A stretch of DNA of 64,000 nucleotides from Pyxicephalus adspersus (GCF_032062135.1 NC_092859.1:157318419-157382418); one strand, 5' to 3'. Shown: positions 45,551 through 57,126, counted from the stretch's first letter. Numbers and translations are program-made. The notes: generated by a model not told the origin, from the sequence alone.

Positions 45551-46189
45551 GACCACTAAATGTAAATAAAAAAAATATATATATATATATATCTCACCTG
45601 TGCAAAAGCTACCTCCTATACCATCCATTACCTTCCTTCCTGTAACCGATTACCAATGCATTGAAGCAAAAGTAAAATTAGACATAACAACAATATAATA
45701 AAATTTGTCTCTCAACCCCATATAATTTATGCCCATGTTTTAAATGACATCCATGAAAACAACCCAATTCCCTCCTATTTCACAGTACATTAATTATGGT
45801 AGCAGCCATATTGCATAGGTAGATCACATCCTGTTTAGAAAGCTGTGTTAAAACATTAAATTGCATACTGTATTCATTTGCCTAATTTATCAGAATCTTC
45901 CTGGTTTGTTTACTGAGCAATTAGAAGCCTATATCCTGATCCAGTGTCAGTGCTTACCAGGTGCCAATCACTCAATCTAATTCCAGTTAATCCATTATAT
46001 GTGAACCAAGGAGGATTTCATTGGGTAATATGTCAACTTTATTAAAACTCTATGAAATGCAAAATTAAATCAATTACATACTTTAGAACTGTTCCCAAAA
46101 AAACTGAGTGCATCAACCTCTGATTCTGTTTACTGGGGTTATTTATACCAAGCGAAAAATGTTTCTAAATACTAGAATTGTTTTTTTGG
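45551..46189. other. Unassigned; TTAA-type end and (AT)n at the left
   Basis: 'CCTTAAAGGACCACTAAATG' at 45544-45563 looks like the end of a TTAA-target element, followed by an (AT)n run at about 45576-45592. The partner end was not found. Confidence 0.35.
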
Positions 46190-46815
46190 TACCTGACCTT
46201 CAATACACAATCATAAAATGTTGAAATATCCCAACAATGTTAAAATACAGCTTTTGGTAATAGACAAAAATTATATTCACAATACTTTACATGTACATGG
46301 TTCATTTAGAATGTAATAAAAAACGTCTCAAACACTCAATGCGTTTCACAGTAAAAAAAAATCTGCTTCATCCGAGTTTTATGTACAGGGATGTAACATA
46401 GAAACTCATATACAGAATAAAACATATCCTCCTTACTGATAACCCCTTCTGGGATGGCAGGCCACATGCCTGGAGGGGGAAAAGGTAAATCAGATGGCTT
46501 CAGACCAAATAGGGGTCTTGGTCAGGTCATTTATATTGTCACAGAATTCAATGCCTCCAAGAGAGTAGTAAAATCACAACCATGCATTGCCACGATCACA
46601 ACCATGATTTTTATTCGGTAACCTGTACAAAACATTCCAGATAAAGCTGATTTTTGTGCCGTGAAACGGGTTGAGTGTTAGTATCATGTTTTGTTACATT
46701 CTATGAGCACAGAGATACCATGTTCATTTATGGCATTGAGAAAATATATTTTAACAGTGTTGTGATGTTTCAAAATTCTATGATTATGTATTGAATGTCA
46801 GATATTGATACTGGT
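46190..46815. repeat. Inverted-repeat unit with hammerhead-like motif
   Basis: The left arm 46190-46350 and right arm about 46660-46815 are complementary over most of their length: 'TTCAATACACAATCATAAAATG' pairs with 'TTCTATGATTATGTATTGAATG' (in part), and 'CACTCAATGCGTTTCAC' with 'GTGAAACGGGTTGAGTG'. At 46341-46374 the minus strand reads GGATGA...GAAACGC, a one-base-off hammerhead-like motif. The roughly 300-bp centre is not palindromic. The design recalls inverted terminal units of Penelope-like elements, but no protein is present. Confidence 0.6.
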
Positions 46816-46920
46816 AAAGTCCCGTTCCTGTTGATAGAAACTTTTTTTTGTTTGTGTTGATTTTCAATTGGGGTGTGGAGTCTATTATAAAACCATTTAC
46901 ACCAACTCAACTTTTTCTAT

Positions 46921-47262
46921 TGGCGATATGGCACATAACTGACTTCAAGACAATTGTATGGCAAATAGGTTCTGAACTGATCCTGTTCCATCTTTGTATA
47001 GTTTTTTAAATAAACTGGTAACATTGAAAGCAACTGGAAAAATAAAATCAATCAGATGCTCCAAAACTGTGCCCCAGCAACAGTAAAATAGATCACATCA
47101 ACTTCCATATTGTCCATATATATCTTTCTTTATGGGGCCATATGGCACACAACTGGTTTCAAGCCAATGGTATGGCTATGGGGCAATGGCTTCTGATACG
47201 ATGACTTTTGATATGATCACTTTCTATCTTTTTAAATAAACTGTTGACATTGAAAGTTACTG
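46921..47262. repeat. Pair of direct repeats, about 120 bp each
   Basis: 46921-47035 and 47139-47262 share 'ATATGGCACA(T/C)AACTG', 'TTCAAG' and the ending 'TTTTTAAATAAACTG' + 'ACATTGAAAG'. They are separated by about 105 bp and lie just outside the inverted-repeat unit, so they may belong to the same element. Confidence 0.7.
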
Positions 47263-47264
47263 GG

Positions 47265-48009
47265 TAAATGCAGGTAAATTTACTGTTATCATTTAGGCTA
47301 TCAGTTGATTGCATGAAACATCAATGCATGCACGGTTGGCAGGAATCATCTTAATTACTCAGGGAACAGAATTCTAGCAGACTGTCATATCTGCAACTTA
47401 AGGAGCTGGCATACACAGTAATAGCAGAGCGTAATTCATAACATTTTTTCACTGCTTCATGAAGCACAAGTAATTTCTGGCAGCTATTTCATCAAACTCC
47501 TGGTTGCAAAGTCTGTTTTGTGTCTGTTTAATAAGTATCATCAATGCTGTAATGGAGCACAGTTCATACCATGCATTTCACAAGATACGGAAAGCTGGAA
47601 GTTGTTTATGTTTTATGATTATGGAACAAGCTCAGATCATTTTTATTCATTGATAAAAGGCAGATCACAGATTTAAGATACTCAAATCAAGAAAAGTCAA
47701 ATCATGGTGGCTGGGCTACCGGTATCATAGACCTATGACCTGATTCTGTCTTGTATCCATCATAATAATAAATTAAATTAACATTTACATCTGCCGGCAT
47801 TTGAGATCTCAGCACCAACATCCCTATATACAGAAATGATTCATGAGTAAGAGTGACAAGACAGAAATGTCTTGTTTCAAATATACTGATATTACTTATT
47901 TTGTAAAATATATAATTGCTTAACAAAACTCATAAAATCTTATTTAAAAATGTTTATATTACAGAAACTACTAAGGATAAGTGATTCAGGATGTGGGAGG
48001 GGCAGCGAA
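47265..48009. other. Unassigned, with possible conserved non-coding block at 47265-47640
   Basis: 'GGCTATCAGTTGATTGCATG', 'CATCTTAATTACTCAGG' and 'GAGCGTAATTCATAAC' text, no repeat similarity; a candidate conserved non-coding element only by appearance. Confidence 0.3.
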
Positions 48010-48595
48010 TGTCACATATCCTTCCCGCTAAAGCGCATAAAGTTCTTGCAATGTGTCTCCACTAGTGCCCCCTAGCTCTGCTGAGCATTTCCTCTACACC
48101 TGCTGTTTAATTCTGTGCTCTCCCTGTCAAGCTCCTGTGTTAACCCCTTATTGCTCAGTCTGGTGTTTCCCTGCCTGTTCCCTTGTGCTGCTCCAGTGTT
48201 CATCTGTGTCCGCAGTATCCCTGTGGCTCCCATGTCACCTGTGCCTCCTGACGCTTCCAGTGTCTCCTGTGTTCCCTGTGTCTGTGGTGGCCCCTGTGTC
48301 ACCGGTGTCTTTTTCCCGGATTTCTGGTTCTGGACCCCTGGCTTGTTCCTGACCTTTCAACACCAGCCATCCTTGACAATTCTTATGCCTACTGATTTGG
48401 TATCTTTCTGCCCACCCTGGAGTACCCAAAGACCGCAACCTGGCAGTAACCTGCAGCATAACATCCTCCCCACTAGAGGCTCTGAAGAAGACCTGGTTAC
48501 TGCTTACACTCTGCGCCTTGGCCTTTCTTAGGGCTCACACCACTCCTGTACAAGCCATAGTGCCCCCTTGTGGCCCTGTCTCCCCAAGCGTGACA
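48010..48595 (+). mobile_element. Solo LTR (family G), internally shortened
   Basis: Begins 'TGTCACATATCC', lacks the CCAAT/TATA-like stretch present in other copies (about 130 bp deleted), and ends 'CCCCAAGCGTGACA'. The flanks GCGAA and GAGAC do not match, so the target duplication is lost or the edge is rearranged. Open frames inside on both strands are not genes. Confidence 0.8.
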
Positions 48596-48710
48596 GAGAC
48601 AATTTGAGGGTACTGCAAACTGGGCAATAGTCAAGGGCTCTACCTTCTCCAAGGACCTCATTTGACAACATGACAAGGGGTGCATCTAGCTGATTGCTGT
48701 GCATTTTAAC

Positions 48711-48968
48711 CCCCCAATAAATATTTTATTGGTGTTTAATTATCAAAAGGTCAATACAAATTTAGACATACAATACATAACTCAGAGCTCTCCATAGTCA
48801 CAAAAGGAAGATCATCCCAAAATAAGAAAGATAATTGCAACACCCAATAAGCCGGTACTAGTAGGAAGCTGGAAAAACAGCATACAGATATAGGAAACCG
48901 TCATATCCTCTGTAAATGAAGACTTGTGTATTGAAAGAATAACTGTGGGAGAACCAAGACTCTAGTAG
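48711..48968 (-). mobile_element. Possible L1-type 3' region (minus strand)
   Basis: On the minus strand it ends 'AATAAAATATTTATTGG'. Together with 49718-49950, where a degenerate 'PWTIVIS' stretch resembles the tail of L1 ORF2, it may be an old L1 fragment into which the next LTR inserted. Weak evidence. Confidence 0.3.
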
Positions 48969-49717
48969 TGCCACACTTACCTCTTCCTCATTAAAGCGCA
49001 GACGCCTTTCTCCTGCGCATGCGGGCAGTTCTGACTCTGGGTGTGCCTAGGCTGGCAATCTTTATCAGCCTCGCTGGCCAATCAGGAAATAGCCTCTTAA
49101 CCATCCCTTGCTATTTAGCTAGCTCAGACACAGCTCTCAGCGTTCGTGCAATGTGTCTCCACTGATGCCGAGCCCCTAGTTCTGTTAAGCTAGTTCCTGT
49201 ACACCTATTGGCTAATTCAGTGCTTCCTCTAACCAGGTCCTGTGTTAACCCCTTGTTGTCCAGTTTGTTGGTTCCCAGCCAACTTCCCTGTGCTGTTCGA
49301 GTGTTCCTCTCTGTCTGTGGATATCCCTGTGTCACCTGTGTCTCCTGTTGCTTCCAGTGTCTCCTGTGTTCTCTGTGTCTGTGGTGGCCCCTGTGTCACT
49401 GGTGTCTGTCTCCTGGATCCCTGGTATTTGACCCCTGGCTTGTGACCTGACCTCTCTTGCTTGCTGCCTGCCTTGACCCCGGCCTTCCTCGACTATTCTT
49501 AAGCTGTGTGATTTGGTACCGTGTTTCATTCTGTCCACCCTGGTGTGCCCAAGGACTGCAACCTGGCAGTAAGAGCAGCGCAACATCCTCTCCATCAAAG
49601 GTTATGGAGAAGACCTGGTTACTGCTTAGACTCTGTGCCTTGGCCCTTCTCAGGGCTCACACCATTCCTATGCAAGCTGTAGCGCCCCCTAGTGGCCCCC
49701 TCTCCCCAAGCGTGACA
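48969..49717 (+). mobile_element. Solo LTR (family G), most complete copy
   Basis: 749 bp, 'TGCCACACTTACC' to 'CCCCAAGCGTGACA', flanked by AGTAG (48964-48968) and AGTAA (49718-49722), a 4/5 target match. It has 'GGCCAATCAGG' (CCAAT box), 'GCTATTTAGC' (TATA-like) and then 'CAGCGTTCGTGC' at plausible promoter spacing for + transcription. No internal region. Open frames inside it on both strands are repeat by-products. Confidence 0.85.
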
Positions 49718-50292
49718 AGTAAAACACCATGGACAACTAAACACATGCACCTACATGTACCACATTCATTTATAGGAATAGGAAAGAGTCAAAGGGTAAT
49801 TGGGGGGAAGTAGGGCAGGGTATCCTGTGTGTCCTGATAATGTACCGCTCATCTGTCATAGATGGAAGTATCTTGTAGAGATAACAATAGTCCAGGGAAT
49901 CAAATTCTCAACAGAATGTCATGTGCCCGGATAATTAAACTTTATTCAGGGCTGCTGAACCCCCCACTTTTTTTTTGTCCAATGCCCCATTTTGTATTAA
50001 ACTATCTATGGGAGGGGACCTAAAAAATGTAAGCAGATTTCCCAACTTAGTTGGCGACATGTAAAGGTTAATTATAGTATACTAATAAAGTCTAAAAGAT
50101 CTCCTCCCACCCAATGTTACCTTTCTTTCAATTTAGTTATTACGGATCAGTTATAAATGCCTGAGCCATGGAGTTTGCCTTTGTATTTAGAAGAAGACCA
50201 AAGTATTAACAAGGCCAACATATAGACCAACCTGGCCAGGTGACCTGCTAAAGATCTGAGAAGGTAAAGAAAGGAGGAAAGGGATACATTTA
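49718..50292. other. Unassigned, left part possibly L1-derived
   Basis: 49718-49950 may continue the minus-strand L1-like fragment described at 48711. The rest is unrecognised. Confidence 0.3.
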
Positions 50293-50990
50293 GTTTTTTT
50301 TATATTCTTTATTTATTTCATGTAATTGAAAAGGGAAGAACAATACAATATAAAAAAAGTAGAAAAAAAAACTAAGAAATCACAGAACATATAAATTTGC
50401 GGGTACTAATCAATTAAATAGGCAAACATTTTCAGGTAAAGTAGGAAGTATAAAAACCTGGGTAACATGTAAAGTACAGCTCTAAAGACAACAAGCTCCA
50501 TTAATGGTAACCACCAAGCATTTACTTGGGGTCCAGGTAGCATTTATATTCCAGGGAATCTATAAAAAGGATCCATCAGGTCCAAGATGCATTTAACATT
50601 TCTTAACGGTGGAGGTTGGAGGTGAGGTCCTCCATGTGCATTATTTCAGTTACATTTCACAGCCAAAGCCCAATATTGGTGGGGGGACTTGTTTTCCATG
50701 GTAAGGAGATGCACGCCTTATCCATTGTAAGTGCCTGAGGACCAACCTAATATAAATCTTTAGATGGGGGACCCCTGTATTGGAACAAGAACAAAGTGGG
50801 AAAGGATAATCAGACAGTTTTTGAAGTCACCCATTCCACACCAGAACTCCTTGAGCACCAGACATGATCAAAAGTTGTGAAACATAGATCCTACCCCAGT
50901 TTCACACCTCCAGCAGGTACTGTTGGGGAAAACTGATACCACCTGTCTGGGGTCCTATACCATCAGAATATAATCTTATACACCATGCAT
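50293..50990 (-). mobile_element. L1-type LINE ORF2 C-terminal fragment, degenerate
   Basis: On the minus strand, from about 50950, translation gives 'WYRTPDRWYQFSP', a broken zinc-knuckle-like region ending 'HVWCSR', and further on 'CISLPWKTSPPTNIGLW', matching the order 'WYltP...HmwWsC...IA..WKs..pP' of L1-like ORF2 C-termini, with stops and lost cysteines. The 3' end near 50293 has AATAAA and an A-rich tail on that strand. Confidence 0.72.
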
Positions 50991-51479
50991 TGAGGTCATT
51001 TGAAAGTATAGTCATCATTAAGTTTTAAAATTTGTTTTATAAAACTAATTTTTTTTCTTAGGGATTAAAGAATACTATATTTAAAAAATATGTGACCTTT
51101 GCTTGGTGTTACACATCCTTAAGAGTGTCAGTTTCATGATGTAAATTAGCTATAATATATTCAGCTTCTTTCTATAAAGTTATCTGTACTGCTATAAAAC
51201 TAAAATCTGATTTCCAGAGAAGTATATGCAACCAAATGCTTATTGCTGACTCCTTATTTCCTGTCTGCATTTCATTCTGTTATTGCCTGTAATTAGATTT
51301 TAGCAGAAACATTAATTATCCATAGGTGAAAACACCATAATGCCATGCAAGAAAATACTGGAAGAATATCTGCACTGGAACGTGATGAGTAAAGGCATTT
51401 CCACTTACATCAAAGTCAGCTACATCAAAAGCCCCTCATGGGATTCAATATAGACAATTTAACTCTTCTTACACTCTTG
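50991..51479. other. Unassigned, with possible conserved non-coding block at 51100-51350
   Basis: 'GCCTGTAATTAGATTTTAGC' and 'CATTAATTATCC' in single-copy-looking DNA; a low-confidence conserved non-coding candidate. Confidence 0.28.
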
Positions 51480-51730
51480 TTCCATTGGGCTCAAGACCAA
51501 AACCTAACCAAAACCTGTTACTAACCCTGCCTGTTTCTGACCCTCCAATTGTATGCTGCCTGGACTGAACTTTTGCCTGTGACCCCAACTTTGTGTTGTC
51601 TTTACCCATGGATACCTCGTCTGGTGGACTGATGTCCTGTGTATGACCTCTGGCCCTGTATTCTGGATTTACCTCTGCTGGACTTTCCTGTATTGCATTA
51701 TCTGTGAGCTACTGGTCCTGTCAGCCCTCC
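51480..51730 (+). repeat. Dispersed repeat, longer copy
   Basis: T/C-rich sequence with 'CTTGTTCCATTGGGC', 'GTGTATGACCTCTGGCC' and 'CTACTGGTCCTGTCAG'. The second half matches 1540-1628. The composition suggests an LTR fragment, but no termini were found. Confidence 0.5.
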
Positions 51731-51879
51731 CCACATACCATCCCTTGCACACAGAAGTCCTGGGGGGCAAGCATGTGCTGGTGCAATTAGCCTTCCAAGG
51801 CTTTCTATAAGTAGAGTGCAGCATTAAATTGGGGGACTGACGTCTGATGAGCACTGGTGATGGACTAGAGCCTTACAAG

Positions 51880-52140
51880 AACTATACTAAAAAAATTGTG
51901 AGCAAGCAGGTTCTTTATTACAGAAGGGATACGCAATGTTCATTCTGCTTTAAAACAAACTTACTTGTGCAGTGGAATGAAAGATCTCTCTTGTGCAAGC
52001 ACAGTAGTTATGTCACCCAGGCCTGGCCAATCAAGATGACCAAGGATCACCCGGGTGAAAAACATCACCTATCCCTTCGGCAATAGAGAACCCACCTGCT
52101 TGCAGTTTCTTATCTTCGAAGTTTACTTCTGCTCTAAGTC
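51880..52140. mobile_element. Degenerate family-K-like element
   Basis: 'TTATGTCACCCAGGCCTGGCC' and the right end 'GTTTACTTCTGCTCTAAG' recall the TTAA-target elements at 6.0, 12.9 and 23.9 kb in inverted orientation. The TTAA flank has decayed. Confidence 0.4.
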
Positions 52141-53654
52141 AACAGTTGGTCCATATGGATATTGAAGTCATTCTAAACTCTGATGAAGATCACTTATGCA
52201 CAGTCTTTCCTCATATCCAGCTCCCAAGTCTCAACACGATGTGTTGGATATTCGAAAAGCATGATGGCTGGGATGCAGGCATCATGGTGCCAGCTTCAGT
52301 GGCTTAGCAAGCTACAGTACACCTTACCAGTACCTCGTACATTGCTGGCCATTGGTTGAGAAGAATGCAACCTTTACAGATATCCAATAAGATCATTGAA
52401 GCTTTCCAACACAACTACAAAAGGGACTTTGAAGGCTTCCTCCACCATCTCCTAGAGGTGGTGATAATTCCGGAGCAAGTTGTCACTACATCCAGGGCTA
52501 ATTTCTGTCTTCTGCCTGGATCTTATCAGTACCCCACCACTCATCCCTGACAGCCAGAAATCCCACTTGTAACAGCCCGAGCTTGCTTCTCCTCCATACA
52601 CCGCCCTTTATAGATTGACATTGATTAGCTGCTTACCATTATTTTCCTAAACTTCAATAAGAAGCCAAAACTACATAAAAATGCCTAATTCTAATCAAAA
52701 ACTGGGACTTCAATTTTATATTGCTGTGTTTAGAAGATATTAGTGTGACCCGTCTGTACCGCAATGTCACACTCTTGGATCCAGGGAAGGTGTATTTATA
52801 TTCACAATGGAAGCAAAAACATACAGAGAATGATAAAATGTAAAATGAGTTGGTAATCAACCTCAAATAGCCTTTCCAGCTGCCAGCCCTCCGCTCAAGT
52901 GAATAGATATGTGGTTTTCACCTAAATGCATTTGTGGAACAACTCCAAATATCAGCACAAATACTGACTAGACTCGGTGAAGGTTTTTAGAAAGATTTAG
53001 ATGTCAGACTGTCTGCTGTAAGCTTTACCATTAATGAGAACAATCTACAGATATGCTGGCCATGGATAAGTAGATCTTTTTTAGCCAGTTTGATGAGAGC
53101 TCTGGAATTTTACAACTGTTCAAACACCAAAAAAGAAATAAAATAGCTTTTATAGGGGGAGGGTTGATGATATGTTAAAAAAAAGTATATGTGCTAATGT
53201 TAATAAAATCTTGTTTCTATCTATTGTTTACATTTATTTTTATGATTTGGTGATTGCACATGCAAGTCCTGATTCCTGCTGTTTTAGTAGATAGCCGTTG
53301 TCCTTTACTGCTGCTAATCATAATGTAATTCTGTGCAGAAAACTATTCACCGCAAACATTGCAGTTTCTGTATGCTGATATACAGCTAGGAAGAATCATT
53401 AATGCAGGTAAAATACACTGGGGTTCATACAGTAAAGAAATATATGCTGGTAACTTAGCAAAGTGACTTTTGCAAGAAATAATTCACTTCAAAAGACTTC
53501 AAGTGTCCAATTATTTGCAATGAAAAATCCTGTTTTTTAAATATTGAACAGTAGATAAATCTATATATTGTTAGATATAATACAAGAAATAAGGTTGATT
53601 AGCATGTGATGCTCTCCCAATGTAAACGCCCAGGAAAAAAACATCAAATTACTT
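52141..53654. other. Unassigned; small hAT-repeat fragment near 52340-52400
   Basis: 'GCCATTGGTTGAGAAGAATGC' and 'CTTTACAGATATCC' match the interior of the hAT-type element. The remainder (52.6-53.6 kb) is AT-rich single-copy-looking sequence with no supported gene. Confidence 0.4.
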
Positions 53655-53860
53655 TGCCGGTGGTATCTGGTTCTCACCAACCTCTCCAAATTCTCTCCTG
53701 ATTTCTCCCCTTTATGTCCCCATCCTGGCCGATGTATATGGTGGCAATGTCTCCACTTTTTGGTCTAAATTTTACCGCCTCATAAGTTCATTATTCCCCA
53801 GATCAGTCCCTAGAGATCATACGATGGCACTACTAAACCAGATTCTCTTTCTAACCATCA
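53655..53860 (+). mobile_element. L1-type LINE ORF2 fragment
   Basis: In one frame from about 53658: 'WYLVLTNLSKFSPDFSPLC', then 'RCIWWQCLHFLV', the 'WYltP.kL.kfsp..spkCwrC...HmwWsC' region of L1-like ORF2 with stops further on. It lies directly upstream of an LTR; the L1-like tail may resume after it. Confidence 0.7.
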
Positions 53861-53903
53861 GTGTCCCCTGCTGAATCCTTGTCCTTACGTATGCCAAACA
53901 CTC

Positions 53904-54647
53904 CGTCATACTTTCCTGTTCACACTTTCCTGTTCCACACAGGCATCTCTTTCTTGCACATGTCGGCAGTTCTGATGCTGGGCGTGCCTCTGTTTTCAGG
54001 CTTTATCGACTCCGTCCATGCCGCTGGCCAATCAGGAAGTAGCCTCTTAACCAGCCCTGGCTATTTAACTTGCTCACAGACTCCATTCTGTGTTAGTGCA
54101 TCAAGTTACTAGTGCCGAGCTCCCTAGTTCTGTGTGCTAGTTCCTGTACACCAGTTGCCTAATCCAGTGGTTCCTGTGTCCAGCTCCTGTGTTACCCCTC
54201 GTTGTCCAGTCTGTTGGTTCTCAGCCAACTTGCCTCTGCAGTTCCTGTGTTCCTGTCTGCCTGTGGATATCCCTGCTTCTCCTGTGCCTCCTGCTGTTCC
54301 AGTCTCTCCTGTGTTCCCTGTGCCGGCAATGGCCCCTGTGTCATTGCTGTCTATCTCCTGGATCCTTGGCTATTTACCCCTGGCGTGTGACCTGACCTCC
54401 CTTGCTTGCTGCCTGTCTCGATCCTGGATTTCCTTGACTATCTTCCTGCTTGGTGATTTGGTACTGTGCTTGCCCACCTTGGTGTGCCCAAAGACCGCAA
54501 CCTGGCCGTAACCAGCAGCGTAACATCCTCACTATCAGAGGTTCGGGAGAAAACCTGATTACTGCTTAGACTCTGCACCTTGGTCCTTCTCAGGGCCCAC
54601 ACCACCTCCATAGGCCCCCTAGTGGTCCTGTCTCTCCGTGCGTGACA
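53904..54647 (+). mobile_element. Solo LTR (family G), diverged start
   Basis: Starts near 'CGTCATACTTTCCTG' (TG changed to CG), with CCAAT ('GGCCAATCAGG' near 54024) and 'GCTATTTAAC', and ends 'CTCCGTGCGTGACA'. No matching target duplication was found; the right flank is CAATC. Open frames within it on both strands are by-products. Confidence 0.8.
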
Positions 54648-55060
54648 CAATCGATTGCACAATCGTAGGACTCATCTTGTAGAAGCTTCTCGGAAGTGAA
54701 AAGACAACTGACCTGGTCTTTCATGCTAGAAAAACACGATGTTAAGGTTAACTTCCATCTGAACGCCTTGGCTAGACAAGTTACTACCACCTTCCTTTAC
54801 TGAGCACTTGTTAACAATCTTCTTTCACTTCCCCTTGCCAGCCTCCTGCCCCTATGTTTGATAGGTTTGGCCCATCTTTGCCATGACATTTTACCTCCAT
54901 TATACCCCCCTGCCTTGACTCTCCCTTTCACTTTTTTTTTCCAATCCCCCATACCTCCATTATTTAAAATATATTAACTTCCATTTCCTTCTGTTTGACA
55001 AATTGTTTTATTGTTCCTCTCATGTAAATCCCAATAAACATATTTAAAAAGAATATAACA
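54648..55060 (+). mobile_element. Probable L1 3' tail
   Basis: Ends 'AAATCCCAATAAACATATTTAAAAAG', close to the tail of the L1 at 20978-21770 ('AAATCCTAATAAAAATG...'). Probably the 3'UTR of the L1 fragment left of the LTR, so the LTR would be nested in it. Confidence 0.5.
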
Positions 55061-55552
55061 AACTAGTGAAAAACATGCAAAAATGTAAAACTCACAAGAA
55101 AAATCACGAAACCCAAAAGTAACTTAAATTTGTGCTCATAAAATCTAGAACAATTTGCTAAAATGATGTTCCAGGCACTTAAATTATTCTTACTGCACTG
55201 GAAATTAGTAACCCTGCAAGAGTGTATTATCCATATGAACTTTATTACTCTACATGAGAAAGCTGTCCTCCACCATTCTGGCACCTCTGAAATATTTTAC
55301 AAAATTTGGTGCCCCTAGTCAGATGTAACCAGCCTGTACAGCACACCGTAATTGGATTTAGTTACTTCCATACATAAGCATCCCAATACCCTTACCCAGA
55401 TATACTTTATGCACAATGCTTTGACATTGTCACCTAAAGCACATTTCACAAATGATCACAACATGCTAGTCTTTTGACATGACCAGGGCAGAACAAACAT
55501 CACTGAATCTTTAAACTGTCCCCAACCACCCTCATGACCTTTCCCATTGACC
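55061..55552. other. Unassigned sequence
   Basis: Nothing recognised. Confidence 0.45.
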
Positions 55553-56113
55553 ATGTATAGTACATCACTCTCGTTACACATTGGTCATGGTGGACACCCT
55601 TATGGAGACCACCCTTTTATTTATCTGGCCCCCAGCCTTGGGAACAATTCCATCTGGCTCCCTAGCCCTTTAAATCTTCCACTTCTCTGTAAAGAAAATT
55701 CACCTCTAACTACTTCAGAACACCATTCCCTTGATACCTCTAATAGGTACCCAAAAGCAAACCTGCATCGACCTCACCTGGCCTACAGTGCCGCCATGAC
55801 AAGTACAAATAACACAAATATCAGGAAAACCCAACAACATTCACCCCACTCCTCCCTATTTGTATGCCCAGAACCAGTAGAAGCATTCAAATGGGAACCT
55901 ACCCAAGGAAGGGAGGGTGGGAAAACCATCACCTTCCACCTCTGGGCTCCTACCTACCAGCTGCCTGACCTTGACCTAACCGGTAAACCTTCCTTCACCC
56001 TCTTCCTAAATAACCCTTTCATTCCTGTAACCCCCCTCCTCACCCTGTCATGTAGCCCCTTAGCTTATTGCTTCTATCCTTTTGCTGCAGGCCTAACTTT
56101 ATCTCTTGAATAA
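55553..56113 (+). CDS. Unrecognised open frame, 186 codons from ATG
   Basis: The longest open frame in the window not explained by a repeat. It is open from 55547 (TTG); the first ATG is 55553. The product is rich in Pro, Leu, Ser, Thr and Asn, with an H/G/Y-rich start ('IGHGGHPYGDH') and a more hydrophobic C-terminal part ('FTLFLNNPFIPVTPLLTL'). I recognise no domain. A strong signal peptide, splice sites and a Kozak context are not apparent. AATAAA overlaps the stop (near 56110), which might suggest a retro-derived 3' end. At this length a chance frame is plausible in 64 kb. Confidence 0.2.
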   Translation: MYSTSLSLHIGHGGHPYGDHPFIYLAPSLGNNSIWLPSPLNLPLLCKENSPLTTSEHHSLDTSNRYPKANLHRPHLAYSAAMTSTNNTNIRKTQQHSPHSSLFVCPEPVEAFKWEPTQGREGGKTITFHLWAPTYQLPDLDLTGKPSFTLFLNNPFIPVTPLLTLSCSPLAYCFYPFAAGLTLSLE

Positions 56114-57126
56114 AAAAGATGGCGCCACACATATTGTTCCTCTCTTGTCAGTGTACCATTTCACACCTACTGGAAATTCCTACAAATGCAGATTGAGGGT
56201 TCTTCTTTGGGGATTTTTCTTCTTTTTCTGTTTGGGAGCTTAGCTTTGTGGACTGGATTCTGCTCTGTCCATGCAGGAGAATAAATATTTTTTCCTTAAC
56301 TCTTGCCCAAAAAGAAGCACATGATTAACTTACTTTGGCTACCCAACCAATCCATTAAGCCACCAGGAAAAAGATCAAATAATGTGGCCCTACTTCCAGG
56401 TCAGGGGAGAATGTGACTCAGTCTCTGTCCATTGCATGGGATGCTGAACTGCACCAATAAACTCTGTAAGGTGCTTACGGAATGTCTCTTTAGCTTTACA
56501 AACAGATATACCCCTTAAGACTGAGGAACAGAAATGACTAAAGGATAAACAAGTTGGTTACTTAACTTTTAGTGGAGGTTGGGCAATTTGTGTCATGTAA
56601 AATGTAAAATTTTGGTAAATTTTGGTAGAGGAGTATCATTTACATTGCTACTGCATGGTAAAGAAATGACCTGCTTGTACCATTCTGTGAGTTGTATGCC
56701 TGTACATATGATTACTTCTCAATACTGCAGCGTCAATAGGGCAACTAAGAACCAACTATGTTGAAAAAGAATACATTTCTATCATATCGATCACAACACA
56801 AAGAGTTAGTAAGCATCATATGATTGGTTAAAGCCAGGTACTTTCTTCACAGCTTCACTTCCTTTATACTGGCTTTTCAAAATATCAAATACAATAATTT
56901 ATAGGTTGCATGAAGGCTTTAGAGCAGTATAAAAACTTTTGATAGTTTAATAATACATTTCCTTTTATGGTGGTTCTATACATCAGCTCATAAAGAGGGA
57001 CAACTGAGAAGGAAGGAGGGACAGAGGTTTCAAAGAGTTATGAGTTACAGTATTCAGCACTGTGCTACAAAGCAATAGGAGGAACCAGCCCTGATGTGAT
57101 ATTACTCAAGCTATTCGATCTAATAG
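56114..57126. other. Unassigned sequence
   Basis: No repeat ends or coding region recognised. Confidence 0.45.

Noticed and set aside
48010..49717. A paired-LTR, complete retrotransposon between the two adjacent LTRs
   Set aside because: Only 373 bp separates them, with no coding sequence, and the 49.0-kb copy has its own target-like flanks, so they are separate insertions.
48053..49813. Several frames of 70-138 codons as genes
   Set aside because: All fall in or across two copies of the same LTR and appear in equivalent places in each copy on both strands.
53861..54662. Frames up to 125 codons as genes
   Set aside because: Same LTR family as at 10.3 and 49.0 kb.
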